DNA of 6,192 nucleotides from Bacillota bacterium (GCA_018725345.1 QLUI01000115.1:1-6192), one strand, 5' to 3'. Positions 1 through 5,269 are shown, numbered from the stretch's first letter. The notes: generated from the letters alone by a model not told the origin. Made by a program: numbers and translations.

Positions 1-380
1 ACCACTGGTAAACCGGCTTGCAGATGACGCACTGTTTTGGAGAGGGGAGCGGCTGTAGCGCTGGTGTTGACTAGTTTTGCAAGAAAATTCCCCGGGCAAG
101 GGGCGATGACTAGTAGGTCGAAAATTATCTCTTCGCCGCTTATCTCGCCTAGTTCTTCTGCCAGCAGCTTAGTTAATAATTCACGTCCCGTGATCTGCTC
201 AAGCAGCCGTTTTGTTTCCAATAATTGAGTTGAAGGCTGCTGATCTTCGCCGGCAGCCAGGAAAAGGGGAAAAACGGTTGCTCCTGCCGCCACCATCTTC
301 TTAATTTCAGTTAGAATGGCGGGCAGAGTGAAGTGGCCTTCCGGTAAAGCAAAGCCGATTTGTTTTCCTTCTAGGCGCAT
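1..380 (-). CDS. dpaB: Dipicolinate synthase subunit B (N-terminal part, cut by window edge)
   Basis: Partial open frame on the minus strand, ATG at 380-378, 126 codons with no stop before the window edge. The protein opens MRLEGKQIGFALPEGHFTL and has IFDLLVIAPCPGNFLAKLVN at about residues 87-106, followed by an SKTVRHLQAGLPVV segment. This is the pattern of the flavoprotein-like DpaB/SpoVFB family (typical opening G-K-x-I-G-F-x-L, then C/DxxVIAPxTGNxxxKxxN and RPVV). With DpaA it oxidises the dihydrodipicolinate-level intermediate to dipicolinic acid in the mother cell, for loading into the spore core. The family is near 195-200 residues, so about one third is missing beyond the edge. The start is fixed by AAAGGGGG at 394-387, 6 nt upstream. 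It follows dapB on the same strand after 71 nt. Identity rests on remembered family motifs; the family call is firm, the exact partner arrangement is not visible. Confidence 0.85.
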   Translation of the reverse strand, partial: MRLEGKQIGFALPEGHFTLPAILTEIKKMVAAGATVFPLFLAAGEDQQPSTQLLETKRLLEQITGRELLTKLLAEELGEISGEEIIFDLLVIAPCPGNFLAKLVNTSATAAPLSKTVRHLQAGLPV

Positions 381-383
381 AAA

Positions 384-433
384 GAACCCCCTTTCGCAGT
401 CGCAGTTATATATATGCGCACTAAAGGGGGTTC
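384..433 (-). promoter_or_regulatory. Inverted repeat that would pair with the dpaB ribosome binding site
   Basis: A perfect 11-bp inverted repeat, GAACCCCCTTT (384-394) and AAAGGGGGTTC (423-433) on the plus strand. In the minus-strand transcript the downstream arm is the AAAGGGGG ribosome binding site of dpaB, three bases before its ATG. The 28-nt interior folds further: AGT(g)CGCA pairs with TGCGACT around a TATATATAAC loop, leaving one bulged G and a GCG bulge. The total is about 18 pairs. No T-run follows either arm, so it does not look like an intrinsic terminator on either strand. Inferred role: masking of dpaB translation, or a processing or stability element between the two genes. Confidence 0.7.
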
Positions 434-451
434 GTGCCTGTCCAGCTTCGT

Positions 452-1255
452 TTAGAGAGTGAGGATCTTTTCAAGTCCGTAGCAGACGCCGTCTCTTTTC
501 ATTACTTCCTTAATGGCTAGGACCACGCCGGGCATGAATGAACTTCTGCTTAAACTGTCGTGACGGATGGTCAGCGTCTGCCCTACGCCGCCAAAAATCA
601 CTTCCTGATGTGCCACCAGCCCTGACAAGCGCACGCTGTGCAGCCGGACACCGTCCATATTTCCACCGCGGGCGCTTTTTACCTTTTCCAGTTCTGCCAC
701 AGTCTGTCTGGGATTGTGTCCTCTTGATTGAAGAATCATCTCGGCAGTTTTGAGCGCTGTTCCCGACGGCGCATCTATCTTTTCTGCATGATGCAGCTCG
801 ATGATTTCGGCCTCCGGCAGATAGCGGGCTGCTTGGGCTGCGAAAAGCATCATCAGCACGGCTCCAAGCGCAAAATTGGGGGCGATAATTGCGGATGTGG
901 CGCATTCCTCTGCCCAAGCCGTGATTTTCTCCAGATCTGTTTCCGTAATGCCGGTGGTGCCGACCACCAGTCGTGCTCTGGCGGACAGCGCTGTGTAAAT
1001 GTTTTGCATAACGGTATATGGGGACGTAAAATCTACGAGCACATCAGGCTGTAGTTGTTTTAAGACTGTCGCAAGCTCAGTTGAAACTGGAATACCCAGA
1101 TGTCCAATGCCGACAATTTCGCCGATGTCACCGCTAGTTTTGCCGCCCAGATCAAGCGCAGCTACCAGTTCTAATTCCGCTTCAGCATGTACAGCGCGAA
1201 CTACTTCCCGACCCATGTTGCCCAGCGCACCGTTTACTGCCACAGTTATTTTCAC
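452..1255 (-). CDS. dapB: 4-hydroxy-tetrahydrodipicolinate reductase
   Basis: Reduces 4-hydroxy-tetrahydrodipicolinate to tetrahydrodipicolinate with NAD(P)H, the second step committed to meso-diaminopimelate and lysine; cytoplasmic. The 267-residue product is full length for the family. Visible motifs: nucleotide-binding G-A-L-G-N-M-G at residues 9-15, VDFTSP at 74-79, VVGTTG at 97-102, APNFALG at 125-131 (often APNFSxG), the catalytic and substrate region HHAEKIDAPSGTAL at 155-168 with H155, H156 and K159, and the C-terminal SLSRSSFMPGVVLAI. The start is GTG at 1255-1253, supported by GGAGGG at 1268-1263 with 7 nt spacing. It is the first gene of a probable dapB-dpaB unit; in a spore former the enzyme also draws on the pool that feeds dipicolinate. 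A TTGACA-type promoter lies upstream. Confidence 0.96.
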   Translation of the reverse strand: MKITVAVNGALGNMGREVVRAVHAEAELELVAALDLGGKTSGDIGEIVGIGHLGIPVSTELATVLKQLQPDVLVDFTSPYTVMQNIYTALSARARLVVGTTGITETDLEKITAWAEECATSAIIAPNFALGAVLMMLFAAQAARYLPEAEIIELHHAEKIDAPSGTALKTAEMILQSRGHNPRQTVAELEKVKSARGGNMDGVRLHSVRLSGLVAHQEVIFGGVGQTLTIRHDSLSRSSFMPGVVLAIKEVMKRDGVCYGLEKILTL

Positions 1256-1296
1256 TTGTTATCCCTCCAGTACTGCTCCCTGCCAATCTTATCTGC

Positions 1297-1325
1297 ATTG
1301 TCTTACATTGGCTGCGCAATGTCAA
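1297..1325 (-). promoter_or_regulatory. Probable sigma-A promoter of dapB
   Basis: On the minus strand TTGACA (1325-1320) is followed after exactly 17 nt by GACAAT (1302-1297), matching four of six -10 positions. The predicted start near 1290 leaves a leader of about 35 nt before the GTG. The -35 hexamer is a full consensus match, which makes this the clearest vegetative promoter in the window. Confidence 0.65.
1305..1322. promoter_or_regulatory. Operator-like inverted repeat inside the dapB promoter
   Basis: ACATTG (1305-1310), six-base spacer, CAATGT (1317-1322): a perfect 6-bp inverted repeat lying in the promoter spacer and running into the -35 hexamer. Further CATTG words occur at 1296-1300 and 1331-1335. 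Position suggests a repressor site, but the arms are short and no regulator is identified. Confidence 0.3.
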
Positions 1326-1337
1326 GCACACATTGAA

Positions 1338-1366
1338 TTGTCTGTTTTGGCTGCGGGTAAGATAAG
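1338..1366 (+). promoter_or_regulatory. Weak candidate promoter for the gap fragment
   Basis: TTGTCT (1338-1343), 17 nt, GATAAG (1361-1366); four of six matches in each hexamer. A start near 1373 would give a leader of about 55 nt. An alternative reading is TTGAAT (1333-1338) with TAAGAT (1358-1363) and a 19-nt spacer. Something must drive the plus-strand genes here, but neither match is strong. Confidence 0.3.
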
Positions 1367-1427
1367 CGAGCAATAATTAAGGCTTTTGTGCAAACAGGGT
1401 ATTATTAGAGACGAGAGGAGAAAGAAG

Positions 1428-1760
1428 ATGACGGTGAAAATAGGAATTAATGGCTTTGGGCGCATCGGACGCAATACGTTTAGAGCATTGCTCGGCAAAG
1501 AGGAATTACAAGTGGTGGCTATCAACGACTTAACAGATAACATTACTCTCGCCCATCTTTTAAAGTATGATTCCCTTTATGGCAAGTTTCCTGGCGAAAT
1601 CGCTTTAGAGGACGCTAATCTGTTGGTTAATGGTCGGGAGATTAGCATTCTGGCGCAAGATAAGCCGGAAAAGTTGCCTTGGCGAGAGCTGGGAGTTGAG
1701 CTTGTGCTTGAATCCACAGGTCGTTTCCGTACACACCGGGATTATCTTGGAAAATGGTAG
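1428..1760 (+). pseudogene. gap: Truncated glyceraldehyde-3-phosphate dehydrogenase, N-terminal part only
   Basis: ATG at 1428 with AGAGGAG at 1414-1420, 7 nt upstream. The 110-residue product begins MTVKIGINGFGRIGRNTF, the GAPDH Rossmann motif (GxGRIGR at residues 9-15), continues with VVAINDLTDNITLAHLLKYDSLYGKFPGE and ends the conserved stretch at LVLESTGRFRT (residues 92-102). Family likeness then stops; the frame meets TAG at 1758-1760. A complete enzyme has about 335 residues. The catalytic Cys of the SCTTN motif, its partner His and the whole catalytic domain are absent, so this piece cannot oxidise glyceraldehyde-3-phosphate. From about 1738 the DNA encodes a phosphohexomutase tail in another frame. 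This is a deletion or an assembly join rather than a simple nonsense mutation. The promoter and start region look intact, so it may still be transcribed and feed the downstream isomerase gene. Confidence 0.9.
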
Positions 1761-1911
1761 TTGGTGTCTCGTGCGTTCATCGGGCACTGAGCCGGTTTTT
1801 AGAATTTATACCGAGGCGGCCTCGCCGGAAGAAAAAGAAGCGTTACAACAAGCGGTAAAGCAAGCATTATTTTTAGAAATTGAGGAGGGGAAAGCAGGAT
1901 GGATGAGCTGA
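1738..1911 (+). pseudogene. C-terminal remnant of phosphoglucomutase/phosphomannomutase
   Basis: Frame ending TGA at 1909-1911, shifted relative to the gap fragment. The 57 readable codons contain ILENGSWCLVRSSGTEPVFRI followed by YTEAASPEEKEAL. The SGTEP motif, with the preceding GSWxLVR and following RIYxEA, is the phosphate-binding loop of domain 4 in the alpha-D-phosphohexomutase superfamily (usual form RPSGTEP; here S replaces P). The other three domains, including the phosphoserine loop and metal-binding site, are absent, and no start codon or ribosome site belongs to it. It overlaps the start of the isomerase gene by 13 nt, which suggests the original mutase and isomerase genes were translationally coupled. 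Whether it was a phosphoglucomutase or a phosphomannomutase cannot be told from this tail. Confidence 0.85.
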
Positions 1912-2681
1912 AAAAAACGAGCGGCTTGCCGCTCGCGGTAGACGGCGAAGGGAGATTGATTTTTGGCGAAGGGAAATTGATTTTTGGGGAAGGATTAAAT
2001 CCCATAACTGCTGCCGTTCGCTTTAAGCAAGAGATGTTGGCTGTGCTGTTTGCAGCCGAAGCCGACAGCGAGGACGAGTTGTATTACATGTACCGTGATG
2101 TTTGCCGGGCAGAGGATCGTTCGATTATTGCCAAACACGGCTTGCGCTATGATGTGACTGTCATTCGGCCCGGGCAAGTGGGCAGCGAATATATTAAAAC
2201 TGCGGGCCACTATCATCCGCTAAAACCGGGCACCGATTCTACCTACCCCGAAGTGTATGAAGTGCTCTCCGGCAGGGCGCATTATTTGCTGCAGACCGAA
2301 CCGGATGAAGACGGTGTCGATGCCATTTTAGTGGAAGCGCTGCCTGGCGACAAAGTGCTTATCCCTCCTGGCTATGGCCATATCACGATCAACCCCGGAC
2401 CCACGTTTCTTGTGATGAGCAACTGGGTGGCCTCTGGTTTTGACTCAGTCTATGGGGCCATTAAAGAGCTGGGCGGCGGTGCCTATTTTGAACTGATAAG
2501 CCAAGGAGAGGATCAGCAGTTTGTCGTCAACCCGCGTTATCAGCCTGCGCCGCGTTTTTCTAGCCGCCCGGTGGAAGATCGGCCGGAGTTTGGCCTCCTG
2601 CGCGGCCGCCCCATGTATCAGGAGTTTTTAAAATCTCCGGAAAAATTTGAATTTCTGAGATCACCGGAAAAATATTTTTAA
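1899..2681 (+). CDS. Cupin-type glucose-6-phosphate isomerase
   Basis: Interconverts glucose-6-phosphate and fructose-6-phosphate using a metal held in a cupin barrel; this is the family first known from Archaea such as Pyrococcus, unrelated to classical Pgi. In the 260-residue product the metal ligands are readable: H104 and H106 in TAGHYHPLKPG, E118 in YPEVYEVLSG and H161 in IPPGYGHITINPG. The late GFDSVYGAIKELGG segment also fits. The product is longer than the roughly 190-residue archaeal enzyme, with a short N-terminal repeat and a C-terminal extension of about 45 residues ending in two SPEK units. ATG at 1899 follows GAGGAGGGG (1882-1890), located inside the mutase remnant. The old gene pair mutase-isomerase makes sense for hexose phosphate or glycogen metabolism. 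The gene looks intact despite the damaged neighbour. Confidence 0.9.
   Translation: MDELKKTSGLPLAVDGEGRLIFGEGKLIFGEGLNPITAAVRFKQEMLAVLFAAEADSEDELYYMYRDVCRAEDRSIIAKHGLRYDVTVIRPGQVGSEYIKTAGHYHPLKPGTDSTYPEVYEVLSGRAHYLLQTEPDEDGVDAILVEALPGDKVLIPPGYGHITINPGPTFLVMSNWVASGFDSVYGAIKELGGGAYFELISQGEDQQFVVNPRYQPAPRFSSRPVEDRPEFGLLRGRPMYQEFLKSPEKFEFLRSPEKYF
1944..1994 (+). repeat. 21-bp in-frame tandem repeat near the isomerase start
   Basis: Copies at 1944-1964 and 1965-1985 differ at one base (GGAGATTG versus GGAAATTG region), and a nine-base partial third copy runs 1986-1994. They encode GEGRLIF, GEGKLIF and GEG at residues 17-32. The unit is a multiple of three, so the frame is kept. It lies before the cupin barrel, where length changes should be tolerated. 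Confidence 0.85.
2622..2678 (+). repeat. Tandem repeat at the isomerase C-terminus
   Basis: Residues 242-250 (EFLKSPEKF) and 251-260 (EFLRSPEKYF) are a degenerate in-frame duplication of about 27-30 nt; the CCGGAAAAA core is identical in both. DNA divergence is greater than in the N-terminal repeat, so this one is probably older and may be a feature of the subfamily. Confidence 0.65.
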
Positions 2682-2685
2682 ACTA

Positions 2686-2713
2686 TAAAGTTCCCCAGCG
2701 CTTCCGCCGATAC
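2686..2713 (+). promoter_or_regulatory. Sigma-D (sigma-28) promoter of flgM
   Basis: TAAA (2686-2689), 16-nt spacer, GCCGATAC (2706-2713), matching the flagellar sigma consensus TAAA-N14-16-GCCGATAT. It starts five bases after the isomerase stop, so the flagellar unit has its own promoter. A start near 2720 gives a short leader to flgM. FlgM inhibits this same sigma factor, so the site implies negative feedback. Confidence 0.8.
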
Positions 2714-2742
2714 ACAAGTAACATCTGACAGGGGTGGTAAGA

Positions 2743-3033
2743 ATGAAAATTAACATTGGCAAAGGAATTCAGTTAGCCAATCTTTATCAGCGACAGCAAC
2801 TCGAGGAAAAACAAGCTGGCGCACAGAAAACGGCAGCTAACAAGCCGGCCGCCGACTCACTGAATATTTCCGGTGATGCGGCAAAAATGCGAGAGCTGCT
2901 TCAAGTTGCTTTGCTACCCTCAGAGGTTAGAACAGAGCGGGTAGAGGAGCTTAAAACTGCCATTGCCAGGGGAGAATACTTAGCAGATAGCAAAAAAATC
3001 AGCGGAGCTATGCTTGCGCAGGCGCAAGTTTAG
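2743..3033 (+). CDS. flgM: Anti-sigma-28 factor FlgM
   Basis: Small soluble protein (96 residues) that binds and inhibits the flagellar sigma factor until the hook-basal body is complete. The N-terminus MKINIGKGIQLANLYQRQQ is the usual basic, disordered opening; a disordered A/K-rich linker leads to DSLNISGDAAKMRELL (residues 38-53). The sigma-binding C-terminal part is LPSEVRTERVEELKTAIARG, then EYLADSKKISGAML, the standard VRxERVxxLKxxIxxGxYxxDxxxIxxxML pattern. ATG at 2743 is preferred over an in-frame GTG at 2734: that GTG lies inside the AGGGGTGG ribosome site (2730-2737), which sits 5 nt before the ATG. First gene of the flagellar block and under a sigma-D promoter. Confidence 0.92.
   Translation: MKINIGKGIQLANLYQRQQLEEKQAGAQKTAANKPAADSLNISGDAAKMRELLQVALLPSEVRTERVEELKTAIARGEYLADSKKISGAMLAQAQV
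3013..3031 (+). other. GC-rich hairpin at the flgM stop
   Basis: CTTGCGC (3013-3019), AG, GCGCAAG (3022-3028) is a perfect inverted repeat followed by only TTT, overlapping the flgM stop at 3031-3033. It could be a weak terminator or attenuator that lowers fliD transcription relative to flgM, but the T-run is too short to call a terminator. Confidence 0.35.
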
Positions 3034-3063
3034 GCAAGTATCGGCTGAAAAAATGCTTCGTAT

Positions 3064-3089
3064 AGCTCGATAAAAGAGCTCGATAAAAG
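3064..3089. repeat. 13-bp tandem duplication
   Basis: AGCTCGATAAAAG occurs twice head to tail (3064-3076, 3077-3089) with no mismatch. The arrangement also creates a small AGCTC/GAGCT hairpin (3064-3080). It lies in the 125-nt gap between flgM and fliD. No function is evident. Confidence 0.85.
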
Positions 3090-3092
3090 CGG

Positions 3093-3139
3093 AAGAACCG
3101 TTCCTATAGTTTACGACCAAAAGAACCGTCCCTATGGTT
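3093..3139. repeat. Paired 19-bp direct repeat of the AGAACCGTCCC type
   Basis: Copies at 3093-3111 and 3121-3139 match at 17 of 19 bases, with a 28-bp period. The core AAGAACCGTCCCTATGG (seen as GGGACGGTTCTT on the other strand) resembles dispersed GGGACGGTTCTTTT repeats that I recall from many Firmicute genomes, often near REP-associated tyrosine transposases. The second copy ends 6 nt before the fliD ribosome site. That family assignment is from memory and unverified. Confidence 0.6.
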
Positions 3140-3145
3140 AGGGTT

Positions 3146-3152
3146 AGGAGGG
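3146..3152 (+). promoter_or_regulatory. Ribosome binding site that fixes the fliD start
   Basis: AGGAGGG at 3146-3152. The in-frame TTG at 3153 touches it with no spacing, whereas the GTG at 3159 lies 6 nt away, so GTG is the real start. Confidence 0.75.
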
Positions 3153-3158
3153 TTGCAG

Positions 3159-4781
3159 GTGAGCGTTTTAAGAATTGGCGGGATTGCCTCCGGCTTTGAT
3201 ACTGATAAAATTGTCAGGGATTTGATGAGGGTAGAGCGCAGCAAGGTAGATCGGAAAGTGCAGCAGCGTCAAATTTTGCAATGGCAAAAAGAGCAATTCC
3301 GTGAAGTTATCAATCAGATTCGCTCATTCCGCGATACTTATTTTGATGTGTCGCGTCCCCTGACAAATATGACAAGCTCTTCAACCCTGCGAAGAATGAC
3401 CGTTTCCTCTACAGACCCGGCAACAGTGACGGCGACGGCAAGTGCCGATGCGATGGCGGGAAGCAGTGAAATCCGGGTGATTCAGAGTGCGACAGCCGCC
3501 CGCGCCCAAACTGCGCCGGTTAGCCGGGACAGTGCCCTTGGCGCACGCCTAAGTCTGACAGACTCCCTGGCGACAGTCAGCGCCAAGTTGCAAAACGGTC
3601 CGCTTGTTTTTGATGCGGTGAATAGTTCGTTTACCGTAAATATTAACGGTACTAGGATCAGTTTTCTGCAAAATGAAAGTCTGGGCACAGCCATTTCCCG
3701 AATAAATAACAGTGCCGCCGGTATTCATGTCGGGTACAGCTCCTTTAGCGATACTTTTACCTTCACTGCCAAGGCTACCGGCGCGCAAAACATTACCGTG
3801 GACGACGGAGGCAGATTTTTTGCCGCAATAGGTTTAAAAAGGGGGACAGGGCTGGAAACAATCGGTACGGCTGGACGGGATGCCCAGTTCCAAATTAATG
3901 GCTTTGCAGGCAGCAATGCGGCTAACAGCTTTACTGTAGACGGAATCAACTATAATATTGCCAGAAGGATTGAAGCGACAGACAATGCGCCGCCGGTGAC
4001 GCTCAGCGTTTCCTTGGACTCGAAAGCCATCTTTAAAAATATTCAAAGCTTTGTTGAAGACTATAATAAATTGATAACCACTATCGGCGGGGAGCTTAAT
4101 GAGGAGCGTTTCAGCACATTTTTGCCGCTTACCGCAGAGCAAAAGAAACAAATGAGTGAACAAGAGATAAAAACGTGGCAGGAAAGAGCTCAGAGCGGTT
4201 TGTTGCGACGGGAGCCGGCACTCGCAAATATGTTGCGTGAGATGCGTACCGCTCTGAATCAGACGGTGGGGGGAGTTCATCTTTCCGCCATTGGCATTGA
4301 GTTTAGCAGTAACTTTCGAGACAACGGCAGGCTGGTGCTGCGGGATGGTGGTCAGCGATTGCGCAATGCCATCGCCGCGAATCCCGAGCAAGTACAGGAG
4401 CTTTTTACCCGCCGCAGTTCCATAGCCTACAGGCCTGACCTTTCTGCAGCCGAGCGGAGCCAGCGCCGGCAGGAATCGGGACTGGCACAACGGTTAAGCG
4501 ACATTCTTCTCGATAATATCAGAACGACGGGTGGCAGTGGAATTCTGGTGGAGCGCGCCGGTGTTGCCGGACATCCGACTGAAACCGCCAATTCTTTCAG
4601 CACTCGGATTGACAGGTTGGATACGCGAATTAAGCGGACGAATGAATTGCTGATCCGGCGGGAGGAACAACTTTTTCGCCAGTTTAGCGCTATGGAAAAA
4701 GCGTTGGGGCAGCTTCACGCACAGGGAGACTGGCTGGCGGCGCAAGTTGAGAGCCTGCCAAGGTTAAGTCAGCAGAGGTAA
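3159..4781 (+). CDS. fliD: Flagellar filament cap protein FliD (HAP2)
   Basis: Forms the cap at the filament tip under which exported flagellin folds. The 540-residue product (GTG start) opens with LRIGGIASGFDTDKIVRDLM at residues 4-23 and a coiled-coil stretch (VDRKVQQRQILQWQKEQFRE), the FliD N-terminal domain. Mid-protein D2/D3-type sequence includes GRDAQFQINGF and NSFTVDGINYNI near residues 239-267. The C-terminal domain ends in a long helix from about residue 487 (LDTRIKRTNELLIRREEQLF...), with FSAMEKALGQLHAQGDWLAAQ, the usual F-x-x-M-E-x...Q-x-x-x-L signature. Length is normal for Firmicutes. The next gene begins 4 nt after the TAA, so the two are co-transcribed. No sigma-D site close upstream is convincing, so expression probably comes through flgM. 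In many relatives fliD is followed by fliS; here it is not. Confidence 0.93.
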   Translation: MSVLRIGGIASGFDTDKIVRDLMRVERSKVDRKVQQRQILQWQKEQFREVINQIRSFRDTYFDVSRPLTNMTSSSTLRRMTVSSTDPATVTATASADAMAGSSEIRVIQSATAARAQTAPVSRDSALGARLSLTDSLATVSAKLQNGPLVFDAVNSSFTVNINGTRISFLQNESLGTAISRINNSAAGIHVGYSSFSDTFTFTAKATGAQNITVDDGGRFFAAIGLKRGTGLETIGTAGRDAQFQINGFAGSNAANSFTVDGINYNIARRIEATDNAPPVTLSVSLDSKAIFKNIQSFVEDYNKLITTIGGELNEERFSTFLPLTAEQKKQMSEQEIKTWQERAQSGLLRREPALANMLREMRTALNQTVGGVHLSAIGIEFSSNFRDNGRLVLRDGGQRLRNAIAANPEQVQELFTRRSSIAYRPDLSAAERSQRRQESGLAQRLSDILLDNIRTTGGSGILVERAGVAGHPTETANSFSTRIDRLDTRIKRTNELLIRREEQLFRQFSAMEKALGQLHAQGDWLAAQVESLPRLSQQR

Positions 4782-4785
4782 AAAA

Positions 4786-5232
4786 ATGTTCAATGAAAGA
4801 CAAGAATCGTTAATCGACAAATTAAATAAACTTGCGGAGATTATCTGCGGATTGCAGCAGCTTACTGTAAATTTGCTTAGCGTCTGCAGCTCTGAACAGC
4901 CAGATTCTCGCGATCTGGCTGAGTTGCTTTTTCGGCGGCAGCAGTTGATCACGGCAATCGCAGCACTAGAGCTGACTGTTGATAATCAGGCTGCGCTTTC
5001 TCCGCTAGAGGGTGAGGAAGCTTTGACTGTCAGCATAAAGCTTGGGGAAATACGCCGCTTGCAGGAGGAGACCGATGTTCTCGAGCGAAAAGCAAAAACA
5101 ATTTTGGAGGAGAAACGCGATCGGCTCAAAGCGGAGTTGGTGGGGCTTCGAGCCGGGAGGGCGGCAGGTAAGGCTTATACTGCTCAAGCGCCGCAGCAGG
5201 AAGGTTTTTTTCTTGATCGGCGTGAAAATTAG
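4786..5232 (+). CDS. Small coiled-coil flagellar protein, FlgN/FliT-like export chaperone
   Basis: 148 residues, rich in Glu, Leu, Arg and Gln, with no signal peptide or membrane segment. Helical N-terminal half (ERQESLIDKLNKLAEIICGL), a middle FRRQQLITAIAALE segment, then a long amphipathic helix at about residues 84-121 (LGEIRRLQEETDVLERKAKT onward). The tail LRAGRAAGKAYTAQAPQQEG then FFLDRREN resembles the G(R/K)xAxxAYxxxxxxxGxFxDxR/K ending of Firmicute FlgN and FliT-type chaperones. Such proteins hold hook-associated or cap subunits unfolded and hand them to the export gate. The ATG is 4 nt after the fliD stop, with AGAGG as a modest ribosome site at the fliD 3' end. Location right after fliD favours a FliD-directed (FliT-like) role; the tail alone would also fit FlgN. 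Sequence conservation in this group is low, so no symbol is given. Confidence 0.6.
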   Translation: MFNERQESLIDKLNKLAEIICGLQQLTVNLLSVCSSEQPDSRDLAELLFRRQQLITAIAALELTVDNQAALSPLEGEEALTVSIKLGEIRRLQEETDVLERKAKTILEEKRDRLKAELVGLRAGRAAGKAYTAQAPQQEGFFLDRREN

Positions 5233-5242
5233 TTAATTTTGC

Positions 5243-5269
5243 TAAAGTTTCTTTTTTGTTTGCCGATTG
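5243..5269 (+). promoter_or_regulatory. Near-consensus sigma-D (sigma-28) promoter of flagellin
   Basis: TAAAGTTT (5243-5250), 11-nt spacer, GCCGATTG (5262-5269). This is the textbook TAAAGTTT-N11-GCCGATAA layout with only the last two bases off. Predicted start about 5276, giving a leader of roughly 95 nt. Expected to be the strongest flagellar promoter here and subject to FlgM inhibition. Confidence 0.88.

Noticed and set aside
405..422. AT-rich CATATATATA in the hairpin loop as a sigma-K or sigma-E -10 site for dpaB
   Set aside because: The CATA is present but the required TA falls one base out of register, and no convincing -35 could be placed. It remains only a hint in the hairpin finding.
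384..433. The 11-bp inverted repeat as an intrinsic terminator
   Set aside because: Neither arm is followed by a T-run, and the downstream gene starts three bases after it.
1386..1427. GTG at 1386 as an upstream start for the gap fragment
   Set aside because: The ATG at 1428 has AGAGGAG at proper spacing and starts exactly where GAPDH proteins start.
1428..1911. Programmed frameshift producing a GAPDH-mutase fusion protein
   Set aside because: The joined pieces are incomplete fragments of unrelated enzymes without active sites, and no slippery sequence with a structure is apparent.
3047..3072. Sigma-D promoter for fliD (GAAA-N14-GCTCGATA)
   Set aside because: Both elements are poor and the CGATA comes from the tandem repeat; the flgM promoter suffices.
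3136..3151. Telomere-like GGTTAGGGTTAGG
   Set aside because: Only about two units, overlapping the repeat end and ribosome site; no sign of a chromosome end.
3153..3158. TTG at 3153 as the fliD start
   Set aside because: It directly touches AGGAGGG with no spacing; the GTG at 3159 has 6 nt and begins the conserved region at the expected distance.
3834..4490. 218-codon minus-strand open frame inside fliD
   Set aside because: Shadow of fliD; no ribosome site, low-complexity composition and no recognisable motif.
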